From contig NZ_OX638201.1 of the NCBI RefSeq assembly GCF_951805225.1, positions 2,728,001 through 2,792,000 of the forward strand: 64,000 nt of DNA. Direction: 5' to 3'. Both the position numbers and the translations under genes were made by a program. Numbering within the stretch: the stretch's first letter is position 1; each line of letters begins with the position of its first letter. Source of the DNA: an uncultured Flavobacterium sp. GTDB taxonomy: Bacteria; Bacteroidota; Bacteroidia; Flavobacteriales; Flavobacteriaceae. A model generated the notes under the pieces. It did not search any database and had not been told where the DNA came from. It saw nothing but the letters and a program-made list of their open reading frames with translations. Positions 41,183 through 49,150 of this stretch are shown in pieces.

Positions 41183-44100
41183 ATGAATAAGCTAAAGTCC
41201 TTTCTTGTTATTTGCCTTCTTTCCATAAGTGCATTTGGACAGAATTACCCGATTAGACATCTTGATATTTCGTCAGGACTTTCTAATAATTCGGTTGCGA
41301 CAATATATCAGGATCAGAATGGATATATGTGGTTTGGTACTTTTGACGGACTTAACAGATATGATGGAAATGATTTTAAAATCTACCGACATATTCATAC
41401 AGATCCAAATTCTATTCAGGGAAATGCTATAAGCTGTATCGAAGGTGATTATAAAAATAATCTGTGGATTGGAACAACAGCTGGTCCGGTTGTTTTTAAT
41501 GCAGAACGCTCCTCTTTTACTCCATTAAAATATATTGGAATTGATAAAAAAGTCAAACCTTTAAAAATTACCGCTTACGAAATAATTGCAGTACATTCTC
41601 AAAATATAATTCTTGTTGCTACAAAAGAAATGATCGTAGCTTATAAAGAAGGCGAGCAAACCGGAACAGCAATACCTTTTAACGGAAAATTAAATTATAT
41701 CGCAAGATCAATATCTTATGATGCAAAAAAGCAAATCTTCTATGTTTTTGTAACCGGTTCTGGTCTTTGTAAATATGATCTAAAATCAAAAAAACTAACA
41801 CTTCTTAACAATACAATTACCGGATCAAATTGCATAAAGCTTACAAATGAAGGTTTATGGATTGGATCTGACGAAGGCGCTTATTTATACAATGCAAATC
41901 TGAATACTTATTCTAAAAATTACTTTCAGGAAAAAACCGTAGTTCGCGATTTTTATCAGCAAGACAACAGACTCTGGATTGCCACTGACGGCGCAGGTAT
42001 TTTCACGATTACAAAAAACCAGTCTACTCCTGTTTTATATAAAGCAAGCGGTCCGGTTTCATTACTTAACAGTAAATCTCTTTATGATATATTCGAAAGT
42101 AAAAACGGAGAAATGTGGTTCGGAACTCTCCGCGGCGGCGTGAGTATGATGGGGAAAAAACCGCTTTATTTTAATCACTTTAAAAGCAAAGATCCGCTGA
42201 CTAATAAAGAAGATGAAGATCCTGCGGCAAACTTCATGCTTTCTTTCTGCGAAGACGACAAGAAAAATGTCTGGATTGGTACAGATGGCGCCGGAATGCG
42301 ATATTGGAATAGAAAACAAAATACCTACGACGTATATTCTACAACATCGTCTGGCGGAAGAAAACTGCAAAGTAATTTCGTTACCAGTATTGTCAGAGAT
42401 TCTGATAATGCAATTTGGGTCGCCATGTGGAAAGGCGGAGTTTGTCGGATTGATCCAAATTCAAAAGCAATTCAGAATTTTTCGATTTATAATCAATTCA
42501 CTAAAAAAGCAGAACAAGAATCCTGGTTGCTCTATTTAGATTCAAGAAATACTTTGTGGCTTGCTATAACTAACGCAGGCGCATTATATCAATTTGATCG
42601 AAAGCAAAATAAATTCATTTGCTACAGCAATACTTTACGCGATGTAACTTGTCTCTATGAAACCAAAGACGGAAAAATCTGGGGCGGAACTTTCAATTCG
42701 TTTTTTGAGATCGATACCAAAACGAAAAAAGTAAAAACCTATCATTCTGAATACACAATCAGATGTATTACTGAAGATCAAAATAAAAATATTTGGATTG
42801 GTACTGTAGAAGGCGGTTTGCTTTTATTTGATCGAAAAACAGGCACTTCTAAAAAATATACTACTCAAAACGGGCTTTCGAGTAATACCGTACTTCGCCT
42901 TTTAGAAGACAAAAAAGGAAATTTATGGATGAGTACGTATCATGGAATTTCAAGATTGAATCCAAAGAATAATACTTTTAGAAATTTTGGCGTCGCTGAT
43001 GGATTACAGGGAAATCAATTTAGCTGGAATGCTGGCACAAAACTTTCTACAGGAGAATTTATTTTTGGAGGCATAAACGGATTCAATGTTTTTGATCCTG
43101 AAAATATAAAAGACAAAAAAAATACTGGTAAATTTTTATTGAATGATTTACTGGTAAACAATCAGTCTCTAAAATTAGACAGTCCTTATGTAACCGGAAA
43201 AAAACTTGAAATGATAAGCGATGTCGAGCTTCCTTATGAAAAATCGGCATTGAGTTTTGATTTTGTTTATCTTGATTATGTAAATTCCGAAAAAATAAAT
43301 ACCGCTTACTTCCTCGAAGGTTGGGATAAAAACTGGAATTATACTTCAAAAGATAACAGAGCAAATTATTCGAGATTGACCGAAGGAACTTATGTTTTTA
43401 AAGTAAAAACAACTGATATTTTCGGAAATTGGACGAATGAAGTAACGCTCGCAACTGTAACAATTCTTCCGCCTTGGTACAGAACCTGGTGGGCATATAC
43501 ATTTTATTTAATCGCTGCAATTGGTGCAATTTACGCATACGTAGATTATCATAAAAACAAAGAAAGGCTTCGCTACGAAATAAAACTTGCCCGAATGGAG
43601 CATAAAAAAGATAAGGAACATGCCGAAAAACAGTTTTCGATGTTTACGTATATCGCGCATGAATTACGAACTCCTTTATCTTTAATTATAAATCCGCTTA
43701 AAAGCGCTATTGAACGAAAAAACCGTTCTGAAGACGATCTGGATCTAAATCTCGCCTATAAAAATGCAAAACGATTATTGAGTCTTACCGATCAATTATT
43801 ATTGTTTAGAAAAGCCGAAACAGATCTTGATGAACTCAAAATTTCGAAGATTAATTTAAACTCGCTTTGTCGTGAAATCTACGAAAGCTTTACGCAAATG
43901 GCATCCGTAAAAAGTTTAAATTATCAATTTATTGAAGAAAATACATCAACCGAAATATATGGCGATTATGAGAAATTAGAGATTACGTTGTTCAATCTAA
44001 TCTCAAATGCTTTCAAATTTACTCCTAATAACGGATCAATAACTATTGAAATTAACGAGAATCTTGCTGATGTTTCGATCATTATATCTGATACCGGAAG

Positions 44101-45253
44101 CGGAATCAATGAAAATGAAATTGACACAATTTTCGAAAAATTCAAACAAAGTCAGTCAAAAGCCAGCAATGGTTTTGGAATTGGACTTTATGTTGCCAAA
44201 TATTTCGTGAACAAACATCATGGCGAAATAGAGTGTAAAAGCAAAGTTGGAGAAGGCACTTCGTTCATAATTACGCTTCCAAAAGGAAATAGCCATTTTG
44301 CAGAAATGAACATCAACGAGAATCATTCGCATATGTCGCCACTTGTGGGAGAACTTCTCGAAGGAATGCCAGCCGATAATCAAAATTCATCTGAAAATAA
44401 AACTCAGCCATCGCATCTCGAAAATCTACAGGACGAATTAATCAGTACAAAAAAAGTATTGCTAATTGTTGAAGACAATCCCGAAATGAATCATTATCTC
44501 GTGCAGCTTTTCACCAAAAACTATATTGTTTATTCGGCAGCAAATGGTCTTGAAGGATTAAAACTTGTAGAAAAACATATGCCGGATATTGTACTGAGCG
44601 ATATCTCTATGGAAGGCATGAACGGTTTGGATTTATGCAAAAAAATCAAACAAAATGATGATTTAAGCCATATTCCGGTGATACTTTTAACGGCGACAAC
44701 CAGTAACGATATTCATTTGCAAAGTATTACAGAAGGCGCTGACGATTATGTTACCAAACCGTTTGACAGCGATATACTTCTGGCGCGCGTAGATTCTGTT
44801 CTTCGAAACAGAGGACAATTGCGCAAGTATTTCTTAGACAGTATCACGCTTCGTGAAAATGTAAATAAAGTTCCAACTGAATACAAAGAATTCCTTGACA
44901 AATGCATCGAAATCGTAGAAGCCAATATCGAAAACAACGATTTTAATCTAAAGACTTTTTCGGCTGAAATGGGAATGAGTCATTCAAGTCTTTACAAAAA
45001 GATTAAAGCAATTTCAGGACAAACCGTAAATGTTTTTATCCGATCGATCAGAATCCGCAGAGCCGCAGTAATCATGCTTACGGAGAACATTAATATCGCA
45101 CAGGTTGGCCCACAAGTTGGTATAGAAGATCAACGTTATTTCCGTCAACAATTCGTGAAATTGTTTGGAATGAAACCTTCAGAATATATCAAAAAATATA
45201 GAAATTCTTTTAATAAAGAATTGAATATCATTCAGAAAAAAGATAATTCATAA
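41183..45253 (+). CDS. Hybrid two-component system regulator (HTCS)
   Basis: A 1356-residue one-protein two-component system. The ATG at 41183 gives the signal peptide MNKLKSFLVICLLSISAFG. The periplasmic part has about 14 regulator-propeller repeats (e.g. IYQDQNGYMWFGTFDGLNRY, ILWIGT-type strands) and a Y_Y_Y domain (AYFLEGWDKNWNYTSKDNRA). After a membrane helix (WWAYTFYLIAAIGAIYAYV) come HisKA with HELRTPLSLI, an HATPase (DTGSGI, GFGIGLYVAK), a receiver (VEDNPEMN, D in VLSDISMEGM, K in TKPFD) and an AraC DNA-binding domain. Such proteins sense oligosaccharides directly and induce the matching Sus operon, here the divergent galactan genes. Confidence 0.95.
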   Translation: MNKLKSFLVICLLSISAFGQNYPIRHLDISSGLSNNSVATIYQDQNGYMWFGTFDGLNRYDGNDFKIYRHIHTDPNSIQGNAISCIEGDYKNNLWIGTTAGPVVFNAERSSFTPLKYIGIDKKVKPLKITAYEIIAVHSQNIILVATKEMIVAYKEGEQTGTAIPFNGKLNYIARSISYDAKKQIFYVFVTGSGLCKYDLKSKKLTLLNNTITGSNCIKLTNEGLWIGSDEGAYLYNANLNTYSKNYFQEKTVVRDFYQQDNRLWIATDGAGIFTITKNQSTPVLYKASGPVSLLNSKSLYDIFESKNGEMWFGTLRGGVSMMGKKPLYFNHFKSKDPLTNKEDEDPAANFMLSFCEDDKKNVWIGTDGAGMRYWNRKQNTYDVYSTTSSGGRKLQSNFVTSIVRDSDNAIWVAMWKGGVCRIDPNSKAIQNFSIYNQFTKKAEQESWLLYLDSRNTLWLAITNAGALYQFDRKQNKFICYSNTLRDVTCLYETKDGKIWGGTFNSFFEIDTKTKKVKTYHSEYTIRCITEDQNKNIWIGTVEGGLLLFDRKTGTSKKYTTQNGLSSNTVLRLLEDKKGNLWMSTYHGISRLNPKNNTFRNFGVADGLQGNQFSWNAGTKLSTGEFIFGGINGFNVFDPENIKDKKNTGKFLLNDLLVNNQSLKLDSPYVTGKKLEMISDVELPYEKSALSFDFVYLDYVNSEKINTAYFLEGWDKNWNYTSKDNRANYSRLTEGTYVFKVKTTDIFGNWTNEVTLATVTILPPWYRTWWAYTFYLIAAIGAIYAYVDYHKNKERLRYEIKLARMEHKKDKEHAEKQFSMFTYIAHELRTPLSLIINPLKSAIERKNRSEDDLDLNLAYKNAKRLLSLTDQLLLFRKAETDLDELKISKINLNSLCREIYESFTQMASVKSLNYQFIEENTSTEIYGDYEKLEITLFNLISNAFKFTPNNGSITIEINENLADVSIIISDTGSGINENEIDTIFEKFKQSQSKASNGFGIGLYVAKYFVNKHHGEIECKSKVGEGTSFIITLPKGNSHFAEMNINENHSHMSPLVGELLEGMPADNQNSSENKTQPSHLENLQDELISTKKVLLIVEDNPEMNHYLVQLFTKNYIVYSAANGLEGLKLVEKHMPDIVLSDISMEGMNGLDLCKKIKQNDDLSHIPVILLTATTSNDIHLQSITEGADDYVTKPFDSDILLARVDSVLRNRGQLRKYFLDSITLRENVNKVPTEYKEFLDKCIEIVEANIENNDFNLKTFSAEMGMSHSSLYKKIKAISGQTVNVFIRSIRIRRAAVIMLTENINIAQVGPQVGIEDQRYFRQQFVKLFGMKPSEYIKKYRNSFNKELNIIQKKDNS

Positions 45254-45270
45254 ATTAGAATAAGACGTTG

Positions 45271-45293
45271 GTATAATTAATTCTAACATATAG
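45271..45293. repeat. Shared leader sequence, copy at 45271
   Basis: GTATAATTAATTCTAACATA and three more bases. Related copies lie at 2161-2182, 6015-6034, 7541-7562 and 48041-48062. Here it is followed by an inverted repeat with a different body. Confidence 0.7.
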
Positions 45294-45317
45294 TTTGGAA
45301 GCGTCGGAAGCAGAAGT

Positions 45318-45409
45318 TTTGTCATTGCGAGGAACGAAGCAAACTCACTAACAATTGTACATATATTTAATTTTCCAAATGTGGTTGCTTCGTTCCTCGC
45401 AATGACAAA
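45318..45409. repeat. Inverted repeat, perfect 25-bp arms
   Basis: Arms at 45318-45342 and 45385-45409 (GTCATTGCGAGGAACGAAGC core), loop 42 nt. I recognise this core as a sequence that recurs in many bacterial genomes as an interspersed repeat. It lies between the convergent HTCS and GH3 genes. Confidence 0.85.
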
Positions 45410-45498
45410 TCTGTGCGTTGATCTATTGGAACGATTATAAATTTTATGAATAAAACAATACCTAACAGTCCCGAAGCTTCAAGACTAAATCATAAAAA

Positions 45499-45530
45499 AA
45501 ACCATCCCAAAAAAAATCGGGATGGTTTTT
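45499..45530. terminator. Bidirectional terminator between HTCS and GH3 genes
   Basis: AAAACCATCCC, an A-rich loop, then GGGATGGTTTTTT. T-runs follow on both strands, serving the HTCS gene (stop 45253) and the convergent GH3 operon (stop 45552). Confidence 0.85.
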
Positions 45531-45551
45531 TCAACAATTAACTAACTAAAA

Positions 45552-48002
45552 TTAAGGTTTAAGCTCCGTAAACTTCGAATCTAATTCAAAAGATTTCTTC
45601 ACTTTCTCTACTATAATTTCTTTTTCTACCGAAAATTCAGCTGATTTTTTAATATCTAAAGAAGATGCTCCAACCAAAACTTTATAGGTTCCGGCTTCGG
45701 CAATCCAGGCACTTTTACTTTCTAAAAATGAAGCTAAATCTTTTGGAGACAAAGTCAATACTACTGTTTGGCTTTCTCCCGGTTTTAATTCTTTTGTTTT
45801 TGCAAAAGCTTTTAATTCTTCTTTAGGCTTATCAATAGTTTTTGCAGGAGCCGAAAGATAAACTTCTACCACTTCTTTTCCAGCCACTTTTCCTGTATTT
45901 TTTACCGTAACCGAAACCGTCAATTTATCCTTGAAAGTTGGTGTACTCAATTTTACATTGCTGTAATCAAATGTGGTATAAGAACTTCCAAAACCAAATT
46001 CGTAAGATGGTTTTATATTGAATGTATTAAAATATCGGTAACCAACATAAACACCTTCTTCATAAGTAACCTCTTTTGGATTGTCTAAAGGAAGTCCAGG
46101 GAAATTTTTTGCCGAAGGCGTATCTGAATATTTCGCAGGGAAAGTCATTGTCAATTTTCCTGACGGATTTATTTTACCGGAAACAACATCAGCAACAGAA
46201 TGTCCGCCTTCCTGACCTGGTTGCCAAGCCAATAAAATAGCATCTACTTTATCTTTCCATGAAGCCGTTTCGATAACGCCGCCAATATTCAAAATAACCA
46301 CAACTTTCTTTCCTTTGGCATGAAAAGCCTTTGAAATCTTATCCAGCATTTCAATTTCTTCATCTGCCATATTAAAGTCATTATTCACAACTCTGTCTCC
46401 GCCTTCTCCAGAATTTCTTCCCAAAGTCACAAATGCAATTTCAGAACTTGCTGCTTTTTTAGCCAGAAAAGCATCGTCCATTTTCATTTCAGGAAGTCTC
46501 TCAGGCAAAGCCAAAATTCCTCTTGCTTTTCTTCTTTCTTTTTCGGCTACAACTTCTTTTTCAGCGTGAGGTTTATATAAATCAACCAATTCTTTGTCTA
46601 ATTTGTAACCTGCTGCTGTTAAACCTTCTAAAAGAGAAACGGTATGTTTGTTATTCACACTTCCGCTTCCTGTTCCTCCAGTAATCCAAGCATAAGAAGT
46701 AACTCCAAATACTGAAACTTCTTTTTGCTTGTCAGCGAAAGGCAAAGCATTATTTGTGTTTTTAAGTAAAACCATTCCTTCTGCGGCGGCATTTCTAGTT
46801 ACTTCGGCATTTTTAGTCAGGTTTGGTTTATCGCTGTATTTGTATTTTGCAAAAGTTGGCGTACGAAAAATATATTCTAAAATTCTTTTCGCATTTGTAT
46901 TTGCTACTTCCTGAGATAATTTACCTGAATTTAAAGCCTCTAATAAAGCTTTTTTCTGAACAGGAATTCCCGGCATCAAAAGATCGTTTCCGGCAATCAT
47001 TTGTTTAACAACATCAGAATTTGAACCTTTTGAAATCGATTCAAAACCCGGAAATCCACCAAACCAATCCGTCATTACGATTCCTTTAAAACCCCATTCG
47101 TTTCTTAAAACCTCCGTCAATAAATCTTTTCTGTCAGAAGTATATTCGCCATTCAATTTATTGTACGATGACATAACTGTCCAAGGTTGAGATTCTTTTA
47201 CCGTGATTTCAAAACCTTTTAAATACAATTCTCTAATCGCTCTTTCAGAAACATGAGCATTGATTGTTAAACGATTTGTTTCTTCATTATTCACGGCAAA
47301 ATGTTTAATCGAAGTTCCAACGCCTTGCGACTGAATTCCGTTTACAATTGCAGCGGCGGTTTTTCCTGAAATCAACGGATCTTCAGAATAATATTCGAAG
47401 TTTCTTCCGTTCAATGGATTTCTGTGGATATTTAAAGCAGGCGCTAATAAAACGTCAACACCATATTCTTTTACTTCATTTCCCATTGCTTTTCCAACTT
47501 CTTCCAAAAGCGCTTTATTCCACGTTGAAGCCAAAGCCGTTCCCACCGGAAATGCTGTTGCATAATACGTTTTCGAATCATTTTCTCTCGTTGGTGCAAT
47601 TCTTAAACCTGCAGGACCATCGGCTACAACAGTTGCAGGAATCCCGAAGCGTTCAAAAGCAGCAGTTCCGCCCGCTGCACCGGGAACCAAACCTTGTTTA
47701 GAATCTCCAACAGGACCTGTCAAAACTTCGATTCCAGGCATTCCGGTTCCAATAAGCAGTTCTACTTTTTCTGCATTGGTCATTTCTTTGATAATCGCAT
47801 CAATTCTTTGATCGACAGAAAGACGAGTATCTTCCCAAATATCAAGTTTTCCGTTTCTGTTGAAATCGGAAAATTTAAATCCCTTAATAGTTAAAAACGG
47901 TGGATTCGTTTCATCATTCGGAACTGTATTCCAAGATAAATTAGAAAGCATCAACGCCGTTAAAAGCGTTATTTTTCCGGTTTTTAAAAGTTTATTTTTC
48001 AT
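45552..48002 (-). CDS. GH3 beta-glycosidase (beta-glucosidase/xylosidase type), copy 2
   Basis: An 816-residue secreted exo-enzyme. The ATG at 48002 gives MKNKLLKTGKITLLTALMLS; a longer frame adds no signal-like sequence. A calcium-loop-like stretch, DFNRNGKLDIWED, lies near 50. The GH3 barrel has KHFAVNNEETNR and the nucleophile Asp in GIVMTDWFGG (about 311). The second domain (about 400-640) shows GRNSGEGGDR, and a fibronectin-III-like domain ends the protein (EVVEVYLSAPAKTIDKPKEE). Substrate not certain; BglX-like enzymes cut beta-glucosides, others beta-xylosides or arabinosides. It is last in the TBDR-GH3-esterase-GH3 run, with a 170-bp repeat-filled gap upstream. Confidence 0.9.
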   Translation of the reverse strand: MKNKLLKTGKITLLTALMLSNLSWNTVPNDETNPPFLTIKGFKFSDFNRNGKLDIWEDTRLSVDQRIDAIIKEMTNAEKVELLIGTGMPGIEVLTGPVGDSKQGLVPGAAGGTAAFERFGIPATVVADGPAGLRIAPTRENDSKTYYATAFPVGTALASTWNKALLEEVGKAMGNEVKEYGVDVLLAPALNIHRNPLNGRNFEYYSEDPLISGKTAAAIVNGIQSQGVGTSIKHFAVNNEETNRLTINAHVSERAIRELYLKGFEITVKESQPWTVMSSYNKLNGEYTSDRKDLLTEVLRNEWGFKGIVMTDWFGGFPGFESISKGSNSDVVKQMIAGNDLLMPGIPVQKKALLEALNSGKLSQEVANTNAKRILEYIFRTPTFAKYKYSDKPNLTKNAEVTRNAAAEGMVLLKNTNNALPFADKQKEVSVFGVTSYAWITGGTGSGSVNNKHTVSLLEGLTAAGYKLDKELVDLYKPHAEKEVVAEKERRKARGILALPERLPEMKMDDAFLAKKAASSEIAFVTLGRNSGEGGDRVVNNDFNMADEEIEMLDKISKAFHAKGKKVVVILNIGGVIETASWKDKVDAILLAWQPGQEGGHSVADVVSGKINPSGKLTMTFPAKYSDTPSAKNFPGLPLDNPKEVTYEEGVYVGYRYFNTFNIKPSYEFGFGSSYTTFDYSNVKLSTPTFKDKLTVSVTVKNTGKVAGKEVVEVYLSAPAKTIDKPKEELKAFAKTKELKPGESQTVVLTLSPKDLASFLESKSAWIAEAGTYKVLVGASSLDIKKSAEFSVEKEIIVEKVKKSFELDSKFTELKP

Positions 48003-48040
48003 AATATAAATAGTTTTAAAAGTATTGCTGTAAATAGTTG

Positions 48041-48062
48041 GTATAATTAATAGTAACACATA
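48041..48062. repeat. Shared leader sequence, copy at 48041
   Basis: GTATAATTAATAGTAACACA and two more bases. Like the copy at 45271 it is preceded by GTTG. It is joined to the 48077-48161 inverted repeat rather than to the other bodies. Confidence 0.65.
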
Positions 48063-48076
48063 TTCGAGATGATTTT

Positions 48077-48161
48077 TTCACGCAGATTTAAAAGGATTTA
48101 AGCAAATAAACGCTGATATATTTTAATCAAATCTGCTCAGATCTTTTTAAATCTGCGTGAA
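48077..48161. repeat. Inverted repeat, 23-bp arms
   Basis: The left arm at 48077-48099 begins TTCACGCAGATTTAAAAGG and the right arm at 48139-48161 is its near complement, with the few differences near the loop. It fills the gap between the esterase and GH3 genes. Confidence 0.75.
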
Positions 48162-48172
48162 ACCATTAATCT

Positions 48173-49063
48173 TTATTTAGTTAAAAATCCTTGTAATGTC
48201 AGCCATTCTTCAAAACGAATTTCCCATGAATCGACAGGTAAATTTTGTTTTCCTGTTCCAAAACCATGTCCGCCTTTTGAATACATATGCAACTCAACAC
48301 TTTGTCCTGCTTCAAGCCATTTATTATACATCTGAATACTTCTTGGAGCCAGTTTCAGCTGATCATCACTTGCAGCACAAACAAACATTGGAATCTTTTT
48401 TTCCGGAGTTGCAACACTCAAAAGTTCTGGTCGCGGACCGCCGTAAATATTGGCTACAAAATCTGGCAATTGATCCGGTTTATTATCTAAAACTGTTTCC
48501 ATTGCAACCGTACTTCCTGCAGAAAACCCAATGATTCCAACTTTCTTCACATCGATTCCATATTTTGAAGCATTAGTTCGAACATAATTCAAAGCATTTT
48601 TTCCGTCTTGCGCAGCTAGTTTTATAGTTGCCAAAGAGTTTTTTTCGAAAGCCGCTCTGTCTTTCAATTTGTCCATCATTTCTCTTGCCGGATCATTGGT
48701 TTCAGTTTTGTTCAAACGATATTTCAAAACAAAAGCCGTAATTCCTTTTTTGCTTAAAATTTCAGCTAATTCTTTTCCTTCTCTGTTAATTGATAAACTC
48801 TGAAAACCTCCGCCCGGAGCGATTACAATTGCAGTTCCGGTATTCTTAACTCCTTTTGGAACCTCGTAAACCAATAAAGATGGATCAGTTACATTGTAAA
48901 CGACTTCGGTTTTAAAAAGATCCGAATACATTTGAGCTTCTTTCTGTGTCCAGTTTTCAGATCCGGGAGCTTTTCCTGTGTATAATTTTACGGTTTCTTG
49001 TGCTTTTGCTGATATTCCTGCAAGCATTAGAAAAGCGAATAGTATTGTGATTTTATTTTTCAT
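48173..49063 (-). CDS. Secreted alpha/beta-hydrolase (carbohydrate esterase-like)
   Basis: A 296-residue enzyme. The ATG at 49063 gives the signal peptide MKNKITILFAFLMLAGISAK; the longer frame starts inside a repeat. Alpha/beta-hydrolase motifs: oxyanion-hole VIAPGGGFQSLS, nucleophile Ser in GIIGFSAGS, Asp in CAASDDQLKLAP and His in SKGGHGFGTG. The family resembles the BD-FAE-type acetyl esterases found beside glycosidases in Bacteroidota. It probably removes acetyl or feruloyl groups from the sugars cut by the adjacent GH3 enzymes. A 33-bp palindromic repeat lies between it and the upstream GH3 gene. Confidence 0.85.
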   Translation of the reverse strand: MKNKITILFAFLMLAGISAKAQETVKLYTGKAPGSENWTQKEAQMYSDLFKTEVVYNVTDPSLLVYEVPKGVKNTGTAIVIAPGGGFQSLSINREGKELAEILSKKGITAFVLKYRLNKTETNDPAREMMDKLKDRAAFEKNSLATIKLAAQDGKNALNYVRTNASKYGIDVKKVGIIGFSAGSTVAMETVLDNKPDQLPDFVANIYGGPRPELLSVATPEKKIPMFVCAASDDQLKLAPRSIQMYNKWLEAGQSVELHMYSKGGHGFGTGKQNLPVDSWEIRFEEWLTLQGFLTK

Positions 49064-49100
49064 TTGAATTGTTTTTATCGTGTTTACTTTACGTCTAAGC

Positions 49101-49133
49101 AAACCTGACAGGTTTTAAAAACCTGTCAGGTTT
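49101..49133. repeat. 33-bp palindromic repeat
   Basis: AAACCTGACAGGTTTT followed by its complement AAAACCTGTCAGGTTT around one A, between the GH3 stop (49151) and the esterase start (49063). It would form a strong RNA hairpin on either strand. Probably an interspersed repeat used as an intercistronic stem. Confidence 0.75.
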
Positions 49134-49150
49134 AGGAATCGTAGAAAAAA

